Below, one piece after another: positions 48,368 to 58,669 of a DNA stretch of 64,000 bases. Source of the stretch: Sphingobium trunci (GTDB taxonomy: Bacteria > Pseudomonadota > Alphaproteobacteria > Sphingomonadales > Sphingomonadaceae); NCBI RefSeq assembly GCF_022664535.1, contig NZ_JAKUJY010000002.1, forward strand, positions 1-64,000. The letters run 5' to 3'. The position numbers and the translations under genes were made by a program. The notes below the pieces were generated by a model, which saw nothing but the letters and a program-made list of their open reading frames with translations, did not search any database and was not told the origin of the DNA. Within the stretch, counting starts at the first letter, position 1; every line of letters starts with the position of its first letter.

Positions 48368-48392
48368 AAAAGGCGCCCCCATGGAGCGCCTT
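48368..48392 (-). terminator. Terminator of hupB
   Basis: AAGGCGC (48370-48376) pairs with GCGCCTT (48386-48392). On the minus strand the hairpin begins nine bases past the hupB stop and ends in TTTT. Confidence 0.75.
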
Positions 48393-48400
48393 CAGACCTT

Positions 48401-48673
48401 TCAGTTGACCGAGTCCTTCAGACCCTTGCCAGCCTTGAACTTCGGCTGGGCCGAAGCCTTGATGGTCATGGTTTCGCCCGTGCGCGGATTGCGGCCGGTG
48501 GAAGCCTTGCGCTGCGAAACGGAGAAAGTACCGAAGCCGACCAGGCGCACTTCGTCGCCCTTCTTCAGCGCGCCGGTGATGGCATCGAAAACGCCCTCGA
48601 CGGCCTTGCTGGCGTCGCTCTTGCTAAGGCCGCTGCTCTCAGCGACCGCGCCGATAAGATCCTGCTTGTTCAT
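48401..48673 (-). CDS. hupB: DNA-binding protein HU
   Basis: 90 residues. MNKQDLIGAVAESSGLSKSDA is the HU opening, and the beta-arm region [25 protein letters not shown] includes the intercalating proline. It is a homodimeric or HU-alpha/beta nucleoid protein. It lies directly behind lon, an arrangement conserved in proteobacteria, and has its own promoter at 48733-48761. AGGGGG lies close to the ATG at 48673. Confidence 0.97.
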   Translation of the reverse strand: MNKQDLIGAVAESSGLSKSDASKAVEGVFDAITGALKKGDEVRLVGFGTFSVSQRKASTGRNPRTGETMTIKASAQPKFKAGKGLKDSVN

Positions 48674-48732
48674 GCCTTGGGAACCCCCTTCTAGCTGTTT
48701 GGATAACTTAGGAATCGCGGCGTAGGCGGCGC

Positions 48733-48761
48733 AATAAGGCCCAGCTTTCGGGCCTTGTCAA
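48733..48761 (-). promoter_or_regulatory. Promoter of hupB
   Basis: On the minus strand a perfect TTGACA (48761-48756) and CTTATT (48738-48733) are 17 bases apart. The spacer with its flanks forms a hairpin, AAGGCCC/GGGCCTT, that may also act on read-through transcripts from lon. Confidence 0.75.
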
Positions 48762-48857
48762 AGGGAAAGCGGCGCCAGACGCTACTCAGACAATATTTTA
48801 TGGTAAAAGCTTGTTGAATAGCCGTCCAACGCCGTTGCCCCAGCCCCTCCGCTGCGA

Positions 48858-51254
<2,397 letters not shown>

Positions 51255-51300
51255 TCACTCTCCGGGGCGGACATTCCACCCAGTCATGCGGTTCATCGCC

Positions 51301-51330
51301 TTTATGGGGACAGTCACCGCATGGTTCAAT
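51301..51330 (-). promoter_or_regulatory. Heat-shock (sigma-32 type) promoter of lon
   Basis: On the minus strand ATTGAAC (51330-51324) and CCCCATAAA (51309-51301) are 14 bases apart, close to the RpoH consensus CTTGAAA/CCCCATNT. lon is a classic RpoH target. Confidence 0.65.
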
Positions 51331-51369
51331 CAGCCCTTGTAGATCGGGAAAGATGAATAAGGGCTGATT
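51328..51369. repeat. 11-base inverted repeat abutting the lon promoter
   Basis: AATCAGCCCTT (51328-51338) and AAGGGCTGATT (51359-51369) are perfect arms separated by 20 bases. One arm touches the -35 element. No T-run follows on the minus strand, so a terminator for ybaB is unlikely. Confidence 0.6.
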
Positions 51370-51382
51370 CTTCAAAAAACGA

Positions 51383-51706
51383 TCAGAAAGGGAGCTTGAA
51401 GCCGGGGGGAAGCTGCAGCCCGGCGGTCGTCTTGCCCATTTCGGCGCTGGAAACCTCATCCGCCTTCTTGCGCGCGTCGTTGAACGCGGCGGTGATGAGA
51501 TCCTCCAGCATCTGCTTTTCCGTAGGGGCAAGCAGGCTGTCGTCGATGGCGACGCCCAGGATGCGGCCCTTGGCCGAGGCACGCACCTTGACCAGGCCGC
51601 CGCCCGCCGTGCCTTCCACTTCCAGCTTGTCGAGATTTTCCTGCGCCCTTTGCAGTTCCTCCTGCACGCGGGTCGCCATGCCCAGAATTTCGTTCAGATC
51701 CTTCAT
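51383..51706 (-). CDS. YbaB/EbfC family nucleoid-associated protein
   Basis: 107 residues from ATG 51706, which overlaps the dnaX stop (ATGA). MKDLNEILGMATRVQEELQRAQENL forms the N-terminal helix. The core VKVRASAKGRILGVAIDDSLLAPTEKQMLEDLITAAFNDA is typical of the family (key segment KGRILGVAIDDSLL). The protein is a dimeric DNA-binding factor. The dnaX-ybaB pair is conserved across bacteria, usually with recR, which is not here. Confidence 0.95.
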   Translation of the reverse strand: MKDLNEILGMATRVQEELQRAQENLDKLEVEGTAGGGLVKVRASAKGRILGVAIDDSLLAPTEKQMLEDLITAAFNDARKKADEVSSAEMGKTTAGLQLPPGFKLPF

Positions 51707-53313
51707 CTTTCTGCGCTCCATTGTTCGAGCTCGTCGCCAAGCTCGGCATCGGGGAAGGCCGCCATCGCCGCCTTGACCACCGGGGTTTCCATGATTTCCG
51801 CCCTGGCGTCGGCCGCCTTGCGCATTTCCTGTTCCAGCAGGGTCGGCGCGGCAGGGCCATTGACGGGCGTGATGCGCCAGGCCGTGTCGGTGATCTCTCG
51901 CAGCGCCGGGGTCAGGCGGCCGATAAAATCGGACGGCAGAGACGGCGCCGGGACATAGTCCAGTTCAGGCGGGGCGTAGCGGACGAGGCCGATGCAATCA
52001 TGCAGTTCCTGCGCAAGCTGCCCCTTGCCGCGTTGCCAGAAGGCTTCGATCAGATCCTCGAAACGGACGGGCAGTTTCGCGGCAGGCGCGCCGACGGGCG
52101 AGGCCGTGGGCGACTGGGCCGCGGCGGCCGCAGCCGGAGCGCCTTCGCGCAGCAGGCGGGCGATTTCGCCAGGATCGGGCATGGTCGCGGCATGCATCAC
52201 GCGCAGCAGCGCCATTTCGCAGGATTCGATGGGGAGCGCGGCGCTGGCGACCTCATCATGCCCCTTGAGCAGCAATTGCCAGAGGCGGTGGAGGGGGGCA
52301 AAGCCAAGCTGCGAGGCCCAGTCGGCCAGCGCTTCGCGTTCCTCGGCGGACTGGCCGGGATTGGCGATATCGCGGCCCGCCTTCACCAGCGTGACGGCGT
52401 GGATCAGTTCGAGCAGGCCGCGCATGAGCGAAAGCGGCTCGACGCCCAGCGCATATTGGTCGCGCACCGCACCCAGCAGCGCGCCGGTGTCGCCTTCCAG
52501 GAGCAGCCCCAGCAGGCGGCGGGTCGCGCCCCTGTCGGAGAGGCCCAGCATGTCGCGGACCTGCGTGGCGGTGACAAGCGGCGCGCCTTCGCCCATTTCC
52601 GCGTGGGCGATCGCCTGGTCGAGGATCGAGAGGCCGTCGCGGGCGGAACCTTCCGCGGCCTGGGCGATCAACGCCAGCGCATCGGGTTCGGCGGCGACCG
52701 ACTCCGCCTCCACCACATGAGCGAAATGGGCAGCGAGCAGTTCGGCGGGGATGCGGCGCAGGTCGAATCGCTGGCAGCGCGACAGCACCGTCACCGGAAC
52801 CTTGTTCACTTCCGTGGTGGCGAACAGGAATTTCACATGCGCCGGGGGTTCCTCCAGCGTCTTCAAGAGTGCGTTGAACGCGTTCTTCGAGAGCATGTGG
52901 ACTTCGTCGATGATGTAGATCTTGTAGCGGGCCGAAACGGCGGCGTAGCGGACCGCCTCTATGATCTCGCGGACATCGTCGACGCCGGTATGGCTGGCGG
53001 CGTCCATTTCCACCACGTCGATGTGACGGCCCTCGGCGATCGCCCGGCACGGTTCGCAGACGCCGCAGGGATCGATGGTGGGACCGCCCTGCCCGTCCGG
53101 GCCGATGCAATTCAATGCCTTGGCGATCAGGCGGGCGGTGGAGGTCTTCCCCACCCCGCGCACGCCGGTCATCAGGAAGGCATGGGCCAGGCGGCCGCGC
53201 CGGATCGCATTGCCCAGCGTCTGGACCATGGCATCCTGCCCGATCAGCTCCCGGAAATTGCGCGGGCGGTATTTGCGCGCGAGCACGCGATAGGGCTGGG
53301 GGGAATCGGACAT
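51703..53313 (-). CDS. dnaX: DNA polymerase III subunit tau
   Basis: 536 residues. YRVLARKYRPRNFRELIGQDAMV opens the clamp-loader ATPase, followed by GVRGVGKTSTARLIAKALNC (Walker A), zinc cysteines in PCGVCEPCRAI, IIDEVHMLSKNAFNALLKTLEEPP (Walker B) and LSRCQRFDLRRI (SRC motif). The C-terminal region holds tau-specific domains. No A-rich slippery sequence for a gamma-form frameshift is seen, so one product is expected. Confidence 0.97.
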   Translation of the reverse strand: MSDSPQPYRVLARKYRPRNFRELIGQDAMVQTLGNAIRRGRLAHAFLMTGVRGVGKTSTARLIAKALNCIGPDGQGGPTIDPCGVCEPCRAIAEGRHIDVVEMDAASHTGVDDVREIIEAVRYAAVSARYKIYIIDEVHMLSKNAFNALLKTLEEPPAHVKFLFATTEVNKVPVTVLSRCQRFDLRRIPAELLAAHFAHVVEAESVAAEPDALALIAQAAEGSARDGLSILDQAIAHAEMGEGAPLVTATQVRDMLGLSDRGATRRLLGLLLEGDTGALLGAVRDQYALGVEPLSLMRGLLELIHAVTLVKAGRDIANPGQSAEEREALADWASQLGFAPLHRLWQLLLKGHDEVASAALPIESCEMALLRVMHAATMPDPGEIARLLREGAPAAAAAAQSPTASPVGAPAAKLPVRFEDLIEAFWQRGKGQLAQELHDCIGLVRYAPPELDYVPAPSLPSDFIGRLTPALREITDTAWRITPVNGPAAPTLLEQEMRKAADARAEIMETPVVKAAMAAFPDAELGDELEQWSAER

Positions 53314-53371
53314 CGGGTCAGTCTAGCGGGTAGTGGCGAGGCTGTCGAAGCCGGAAAAGCTGGGTGGAGGT

Positions 53372-53463
53372 GGGAGCCGGAACGACCCGCAGCGAAATCA
53401 CTGTGGCTGCTTCCGTCAGGACCTGACCAGGTTCGCGACGACTACGTCCGCCCGACTCCCGGC
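53372..53463 (-). ncRNA. ffs: Signal recognition particle 4.5S-type RNA
   Basis: The minus strand contains the conserved domain IV core GGTCAGGTCCTGACGGAAGC followed by AGCC (about 53405-53428). Flanks GGGAGTCGG (53460-53452) and CCGGCTCCC (53380-53372) pair to close the long hairpin. It binds Ffh for co-translational membrane targeting. It lies just upstream of dnaX on the same strand, where ffs is often found. The ends are approximate to a few bases. Confidence 0.88.
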
Positions 53464-53467
53464 GCGG

Positions 53468-53496
53468 CATATGGCGAAGGGGGGACGGTATGGCAA
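53468..53496 (-). promoter_or_regulatory. Promoter of the SRP RNA
   Basis: On the minus strand TTGCCA (53496-53491) and CATATG (53473-53468) are 17 bases apart, placing the transcription start five to eight bases later, at the RNA 5' end. Confidence 0.7.
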
Positions 53497-53575
53497 GGGG
53501 GCCGATCCAAATCTCTGTACCTCCGGACAAAGGCATGTTTTTCGCGCGGAGACGGAAGGGGCGCGGAGAGCGAAG

Positions 53576-54505
53576 TCATTCGAGGCCGGTTTTCTGCGCC
53601 CTGTCCACGAAATCCAGCGCTGCATGGGCCGTTTCGGCGATGGCGGCTTCGGCCGCCTTCGCATCGACCGTCGGGCGATCGAGATAGATGGCGAGCATAT
53701 ATTCCTCGCCCGACGGCGCCTTGACCAGCGCGACGTCGTTATAGGCGTTGCCGCATGTGCCGGTCTTGCTGCCGGAGGTCCAGCCCTTGGGCAGGCCCGC
53801 CTTGATGCGATTGCCGCCGGTGGTGCTGGCATCGAGCCAGCCGCGCAGCTTGTTCGCGCTTTCGGGTTTCAGGTCCCGGAAGATCAGGCGGCTCATCAGG
53901 CCGGCCATGGCGGCTGGGCTGGTGGTGTCGCGCTCGTCGCCCTCGACATTTTCATTGAGCGCCGGTTCGTTGCGGTCGAGGCGCGTCACCGTGTCGCCAT
54001 GGGCGCGGACATATCGGGTCAGGCCTTCGGGGCCGCCGATCATCGGCAGCAGCAGGTTGGCGGCGCTGTTGTCGCTCTGCTCCACGGCGGCGGCGGCCAG
54101 TTCCTCCATCGACATGCGGCCCCGTTTGGCGTTCTTCCCGACGACCGGGGCATAGTCGAGAATATCGGCCTTGGTGAAGCTGATCTGGCCATCCAGGCCG
54201 AATTTGCCGCCTTCCGCCCCCGTCAGGACGGCAGCCGCCAGGGGCGCCTTGAAGGTCGAGCACATGGCGAAGCGTTCGTCGCGGTTGAAGCCCAGGATCA
54301 GCGCGCCCTTGCTGTCGACCAGCGCCACGCCCAGGCGGCCGCCTGTTTCGCCCTCGATCTCCTTGGGATTGCGGATCGCCTTCATCGCCGATTCGCTCAC
54401 CATGTAACGGGGCGGAGGCGGCAGCAGGGACGGGCGTGGGGTGGCGTCCTGCGCAAGGGCCGGGCTGGCGAGCAGCAGGGCGGCGGATATCAGGCGCTTG
54501 GGCAA
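53576..54505 (-). CDS. Class A beta-lactamase
   Basis: 309 residues with a signal peptide (about 1-19, ending SPALAQ). All class A motifs are present: S83-T-F-K86 (Ambler 70-73), S144-D-N146 (130-132), E180-P-A-L-N (166-170) and K247-T-G (234-236). Cys82 directly precedes the nucleophile and Cys251 follows KTGT, matching Ambler Cys69 and Cys238 that form the disulfide in class A carbapenemases. The start is TTG 54505, three bases after the ferredoxin stop, with GGGA inside the ferredoxin end as ribosome binding site. Activity spectrum is not predictable from this alone. Confidence 0.93.
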   Translation of the reverse strand: MPKRLISAALLLASPALAQDATPRPSLLPPPPRYMVSESAMKAIRNPKEIEGETGGRLGVALVDSKGALILGFNRDERFAMCSTFKAPLAAAVLTGAEGGKFGLDGQISFTKADILDYAPVVGKNAKRGRMSMEELAAAAVEQSDNSAANLLLPMIGGPEGLTRYVRAHGDTVTRLDRNEPALNENVEGDERDTTSPAAMAGLMSRLIFRDLKPESANKLRGWLDASTTGGNRIKAGLPKGWTSGSKTGTCGNAYNDVALVKAPSGEEYMLAIYLDRPTVDAKAAEAAIAETAHAALDFVDRAQKTGLE

Positions 54506-54508
54506 AGG

Positions 54509-54844
54509 TTACATTCCCTGCATATTGTAGAATTCGCCGGGGATGCGGACGGTCAGGCTCTCCAGCTTTTCGTCCAGCACGATCTGGCAGGACAGGCGGC
54601 TGGTACGGGTCGCGGCGGCGGCGAGGTCGAGCATGTCCTCCTCATCCTCGCTGGCCTTTTTGAGCTTGGGGAAGTCGGCCGCGTCGATGATGACATGGCA
54701 GGTGGAGCAGGCCATCTGGCCTTCGCAGGTGCCTTCAAGCGGCTGGCCAGCGGCCTGAGCGACGTCGAGCAGGACCGACCCGGCCGGCGCCTCGACTTCC
54801 TGCCTATGTTCTCCATCGGCACTGATGAAGACTACCCTTGTCAT
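54509..54844 (-). CDS. fdx: 2Fe-2S ferredoxin, adrenodoxin/ISC type
   Basis: 111 residues. Cluster ligands are in GTCEGQMACSTCHVII (three Cys) and RLSCQIVLDE (fourth Cys), the vertebrate-type spacing. VLLDVAQAAGQPLEGTCEG is typical of ferredoxins used in Fe-S assembly or for feeding P450s. The neighbours are two cysteine desulfurases, which favours an assembly role. It starts 21 bases after the upstream desulfurase. Confidence 0.95.
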   Translation of the reverse strand: MTRVVFISADGEHRQEVEAPAGSVLLDVAQAAGQPLEGTCEGQMACSTCHVIIDAADFPKLKKASEDEEDMLDLAAAATRTSRLSCQIVLDEKLESLTVRIPGEFYNMQGM

Positions 54845-54865
54845 GGTGCAACGTTCCCCGCACTG

Positions 54866-55954
54866 TCACGGCGCCCATTTTTGAGCTGCCTCATTCAATA
54901 TCCCCGCAGCATCCTCCAGTTCGGCCAGTGTCGTGTACCGGCCAAAGCCGATCCGCACCGATCCACGCGCCTCGGCGTCTGAAAGGCCAAGTGCGCGCAG
55001 CACATGGCTAGGCCTGCCGGACCCACTTGCGCAAGCGCTGCCGAGCGAAAAAGCGACATTCCGGCAATCGGAGAGCAATCTTGCGCCGTCCACGTCCGCC
55101 CGGCGGAGGTTCAGATTGCCATGATAGCGGCGATCCGCGCTGCCGTTGAGCATCCATTGGCGGAAGAGGGCGCGGGCGGCCGTCCAGAGTGACTCGACAT
55201 GGGCACGGTCCGCTTCGCCCCGCTCTCGCATGAGGCGGGCGGCTGCGCCGAAACCGGCGCAAAGGGCGGGCGACAGCGTGCCGGAGCGCAGGCCGCCTTC
55301 CTGACCGCCGCCGTGCATGATGGGAGTGAGGTCGACGCCGTCGCGCAGCCAGAGGGCGCCGATGCCCTTGGGGCCGTGGATCTTGTGGGCGCTGACGGCG
55401 ATCATGTCGCATGCGGCGGGGATGGGCACGCGGCCATAGCCCTGCACCGCATCGCAAAGGAACCGCGCGCCCGCCCGGTGCGCGAGGTCGGCAAGCTGGG
55501 CGACGGGCTGGATGACGCCGATCTCATTGTTCACCAGCATCGCCGCGACCAGGGCTGTGCCGGGGCGGATGGCCCTGGCGGCGGTTTCGAGGTCCACACG
55601 GCCGTCCGGGCCGACCGGGAGAATGCTGATCTCACGTCCCGCCCTGCCCATGGCTTCGACGGTGTCGAGAACGGCGGCATGTTCGGTGGCGATGGTGACG
55701 ATGCCGCCGGGAGGAGCGCCCTGGATCGCCATGTTGAGCGCCTCGGTGGCGCCGGAGGTGAAGAGGAGGCGGCCGTCCGCCGGCAGGAGTTCCAGGACCT
55801 CGGCACGGGCGACCTCGACCTGGGCGGTGACGGCGCGGCCCAGACGATGCGGGCTGTGCGGGTTGGCGAACTGGTCGCGGAGGAGCGGGACCATGGCGTC
55901 AAAGGCTTCGGGCGCGAGCGGGGTCGTGGCCTGATAGTCGAGATAGATGGTCAT
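54866..55954 (-). CDS. Cysteine desulfurase (NifS/IscS-like), second copy
   Basis: 362 residues of a type I PLP fold. IYLDYQATTPLAPEAFDAM is the opening, the PLP lysine is in ISAHKIHGPKGIGALWL-type context (here VSAHKIHGPKGIGAL), and the catalytic cysteine in SLGSACASGSGRPSHVL. It releases sulfur from cysteine for Fe-S clusters or tRNA thiolation. The start overlaps the stop of the upstream paralogue (ATGA). The two proteins share the architecture but differ along the length. Confidence 0.92.
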   Translation of the reverse strand: MTIYLDYQATTPLAPEAFDAMVPLLRDQFANPHSPHRLGRAVTAQVEVARAEVLELLPADGRLLFTSGATEALNMAIQGAPPGGIVTIATEHAAVLDTVEAMGRAGREISILPVGPDGRVDLETAARAIRPGTALVAAMLVNNEIGVIQPVAQLADLAHRAGARFLCDAVQGYGRVPIPAACDMIAVSAHKIHGPKGIGALWLRDGVDLTPIMHGGGQEGGLRSGTLSPALCAGFGAAARLMRERGEADRAHVESLWTAARALFRQWMLNGSADRRYHGNLNLRRADVDGARLLSDCRNVAFSLGSACASGSGRPSHVLRALGLSDAEARGSVRIGFGRYTTLAELEDAAGILNEAAQKWAP

Positions 55955-56982
55955 CGGGCGCGTCCGGCCATTTGGGTCCAGATGGCGATGAAGCGGTCGA
56001 TGTCGGCTTCATGGGTCGCGGGGCCGAAACTGACGCGGATGACTTCGCTGGCGCTCGCCTCGTCCCAGCCCATGGCGTGGAGGACATGGCTGGTCTTGAG
56101 CGAACCGGACGAACAGGCGCTGCCCGCCGAAACGGAAATGCCCGCAAGGTCGAACTGGATAAGCTGGACGCGGGCCGAGACGCCGGGCATGCGGTAGCTG
56201 GCGATGGCAGGGATGCGCGGGGCATGGCGGGCGACGACTTCGCCGCCAGCCTGTTCGATGGCGGCGTCGAGCTTGGCGCGGAGGATGGCGGCCTGGGGGA
56301 GCCAGTCGGTGCGGGCTTCGAGCGCCGCCGCCATGGCAAGGACGGCAGGCAGGTTTTCGGTGCCCGCGCGATAGCCCTGTTCCTGTCCGCCGCTCGGGCG
56401 GATGAGGGTCAAGTCGTTGATGAGCAGCGCGCCTATGCCGGGAGGGCCGCCGAATTTATGGGCGCTGATCGCGATCATGTCCGCGTTCGGCAGCGGCAGC
56501 CTGGCGGCGCTCTGGGCGCAGTCGGCGAAGAGGATGATGCCGTCGCGGCCCATGGCATCAAGTTGCTGGATCACGCCAGTTTCATTGTTGACGTGCTGGA
56601 TGGCGAGAAGTGCCCCGCGATCAGGGCTGATGGAAATGACGCGTCCTTCAGCCGTCACCTCCAGCCGGGCGGCCTGCGGAGTGACGCGAAGGACCGAATC
56701 ATGCTCGACGGGAGAGGTCAGGATGCGGGTTGCCCTCGCGCGGGTCAGGGCGATGGCGATGGCTTCGCTGGCGCCGGAGGTGAAGATAACATGGCCGTCC
56801 CAGTCCAGCGCGGCGGCGATACGGCGGCGCCCATCCTCCAGCGCGGCGCGGGCGGCGCGGCCGTCGGCGTGCGGGCTGGAGGGGTTGGACCAGTTTTCCA
56901 ACGCCTCGATCATCGCCGCCCTGGCTTGAGGCAGCAGCGGCGTGGTGGCGGCGTGATCCAGATAGAGACGATCGGAAGCCAC
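55951..56982 (-). CDS. Cysteine desulfurase (NifS/IscS-like), first copy
   Basis: 343 residues from GTG 56982, where the family opening ASDRLYLDHAATTPLLP begins; the longer frame upstream is spurious. The PLP lysine is in ISAHKFGGPPGIGALLI and the active cysteine in SAGSACSSGSLKTSHVL. No strong ribosome binding site is seen. The gene heads a unit with the second desulfurase, the ferredoxin and the beta-lactamase, and is divergent from a hydrolase gene. Confidence 0.9.
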   Translation of the reverse strand: MASDRLYLDHAATTPLLPQARAAMIEALENWSNPSSPHADGRAARAALEDGRRRIAAALDWDGHVIFTSGASEAIAIALTRARATRILTSPVEHDSVLRVTPQAARLEVTAEGRVISISPDRGALLAIQHVNNETGVIQQLDAMGRDGIILFADCAQSAARLPLPNADMIAISAHKFGGPPGIGALLINDLTLIRPSGGQEQGYRAGTENLPAVLAMAAALEARTDWLPQAAILRAKLDAAIEQAGGEVVARHAPRIPAIASYRMPGVSARVQLIQFDLAGISVSAGSACSSGSLKTSHVLHAMGWDEASASEVIRVSFGPATHEADIDRFIAIWTQMAGRAR

Positions 56983-57114
56983 GGACGGGAAACACTCACT
57001 GATTGCGGAAATGGTGGCGGCTTCTATATAGGCGGTCTGCCGCGCAGCGCCAGCATTGGCTGCTGCGCCATCTCCATTCGCGGCCTTACGCCGCCCAGAA
57101 CCATAACAGGTGCC

Positions 57115-57771
57115 ATGCCCGACGTCATTTTTCCCGGTCCCGAAGGTCGCCTCGAAGGCCGCTTCAGCCCCCCGCCCCGCCCCCGCGCGCCCGTGGCCAT
57201 GATCCTGCACCCGCATCCCCAGGGCGGCGGCACGATGAACGACCGGATCACGCAGGCACTCTACAAGACCTTCGTGCGGCGCGGCTTTGCCGTGCTGCGG
57301 TTCAACTTCCGTGGCGTGGGACGCAGCCAGGGGACGTTCGACAACGGGATTGGCGAGCTGTCCGATGCCGCGGCGGCGCTCGACTGGGTGCAGAGCTTCC
57401 ATCCCGAGGCGCAGACGACCTGGATCGCCGGTTTCTCCTTCGGCGCCTGGATCGGCATGCAGCTGCTGATGCGGCGGCCGGAAATTCGCGGCTTCATCTC
57501 GGTTGCGCCGCCCGCGAACATGTATGATTTCTCCTTCCTCGCGCCCTGCCCTTCCTCGGGGATCATCGTGCAGGGGACGGCGGATGAAGTCGTAACCGCA
57601 AGCGCCGTGCAGAAGCTGGTCGACAAGCTGCGGACGCAGAAGGGCATCACCATCCATCATGACGAAATCCGTGGCGCGAACCACTTTTTCGAGCATGAGC
57701 TGGACCAGCTGATGAAGTCGGTCGATAATTATCTCGATATGCGCCTGTCGCCGGATTCTCCCATCCGATAA
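57115..57771 (+). CDS. Alpha/beta hydrolase family protein
   Basis: 218 residues. ILHPHPQGGGTMNDRIT holds the oxyanion-side region. FRGVGRSQGTFDNGIGELSD is characteristic of a bacterial family often next to Fe-S or desulfurase genes. The nucleophile is Ser in IAGFSFGAWIGMQLL. Asp in VQGTADEVVTA and His in RGANHFFEHEL complete the triad. The substrate is unknown. It ends before a terminator at 57804. Confidence 0.88.
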   Translation: MPDVIFPGPEGRLEGRFSPPPRPRAPVAMILHPHPQGGGTMNDRITQALYKTFVRRGFAVLRFNFRGVGRSQGTFDNGIGELSDAAAALDWVQSFHPEAQTTWIAGFSFGAWIGMQLLMRRPEIRGFISVAPPANMYDFSFLAPCPSSGIIVQGTADEVVTASAVQKLVDKLRTQKGITIHHDEIRGANHFFEHELDQLMKSVDNYLDMRLSPDSPIR

Positions 57772-57803
57772 GGGCGGGCCGGGATTTTGAGAGTTTGAGT
57801 TTG

Positions 57804-57833
57804 AGGGGCTGCTTGGGCGGCCCCTTTTCTTTT
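57804..57833 (+). terminator. Terminator of the hydrolase gene
   Basis: AGGGGC (57804-57809) pairs with GCCCCT (57820-57825), followed by TTTTCTTTT. Confidence 0.75.
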
Positions 57834-57921
57834 GATGTCGCAGAGGCCCAAAGGACGCGGAGACAGAAAAGCATCAGCGTCCGGGGTCATCCATGGCCAG
57901 CCCGGCACTTCCTTTCAGCCG

Positions 57922-58122
57922 CTATCGATGTGCGGCATTTTCCAACACGGGCAGGTCAGGACCGGGAATGGCGGTGATTGCGACATTGGCGAACATCACC
58001 AGCCCGGCGACGATCATCAACGTGCCTCGCCTGCGATCGCGCTTCCTGACGATGGCATAGATGCCGCCGCCGGTCAGGGCCATGCCCGCCAGCATCAAGA
58101 GGGATAAAATCGTTCCTGCCAT
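57922..58122 (-). CDS. Small two-helix membrane protein
   Basis: 66 residues from ATG 58122, preferred over an earlier ATG at 58158 because it starts at the first hydrophobic stretch. Two membrane segments, TILSLLMLAGMALTGGGIYA and LMIVAGLVMFANVAITAI, flank a basic loop RKRDRRRG. No ribosome binding site is obvious. Unknown function. Confidence 0.55.
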   Translation of the reverse strand: MAGTILSLLMLAGMALTGGGIYAIVRKRDRRRGTLMIVAGLVMFANVAITAIPGPDLPVLENAAHR

Positions 58123-58205
58123 GGAGCAGGCCATAGGGTGGCAGGTGGACGGTGGCAATATTGCAGCGCACCCCCTAATAGGCGCGGGAACGAATCACCT
58201 TTTGC

Positions 58206-58658
58206 GTGAGTGATACCGCCGTGAAAATAGCCATCGCATCCGACCACGCCGCCGTCGATCTGAAGGCGGAACTCGCAGAATGGCTGCGCGCCGAAGGACA
58301 TGATGTGGACGATCTGGGTCCAGCGACCGCCGATCGCGTGGATTATCCCGATTTCGGTTACAAGCTGGCGACAGCGGTCGCATCCGGCGCGGCCGAACGC
58401 GGCATTGCGCTGTGCGGGTCGGGCATCGGCATTTCGATCGCCGTCAATCGCAACCCCGCCTGCCGCTGCGCGCTTGTGTCGGAGCCTCTGTCAGCCACGC
58501 TTTCCCGCGAGCATAACGACGCCAATGTGCTGGCCATGGGTGCCCGCCTGACCGGCGTGGATATGGCCAAGGCCTGCGTCACCGCGTTTCTTTCCACCGA
58601 ATTCGGCGGTGGCCGCCATGCTGGCCGCGTCGAGAAACTGTCCCAGCCCGCGCTGTAA
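58206..58658 (+). CDS. rpiB: Ribose 5-phosphate isomerase B
   Basis: 150 residues from GTG 58206. [16 protein letters not shown] is the RpiB opening, and the active-site region [25 protein letters not shown] contains the catalytic cysteine and phosphate loop (cited key: [10 protein letters not shown]). The end includes [13 protein letters not shown]. It interconverts ribose- and ribulose-5-phosphate. It leads the rpiB-glyA-nrdR-trmJ gene row. Confidence 0.94.
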   Translation: MSDTAVKIAIASDHAAVDLKAELAEWLRAEGHDVDDLGPATADRVDYPDFGYKLATAVASGAAERGIALCGSGIGISIAVNRNPACRCALVSEPLSATLSREHNDANVLAMGARLTGVDMAKACVTAFLSTEFGGGRHAGRVEKLSQPAL

Positions 58659-58669
58659 GGAGACTTTGC

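Noticed and set aside
51703..53313. Programmed frameshift in dnaX
   Set aside because: No A-rich slippery heptamer or downstream hairpin typical of the gamma product was found in the gene.
57003..57114. Riboswitch in the gap between the desulfurase and hydrolase genes
   Set aside because: Only about 110 bases with short GC repeats; no conserved core of a known riboswitch class could be recognised.
57838..57864. CGCAGAGG-CCCAAAGGACGCGGAG-like stretch
   Set aside because: It resembles a purine-rich repeat I recall from several bacterial genomes, but only one copy is in this window, so repeat status cannot be shown.
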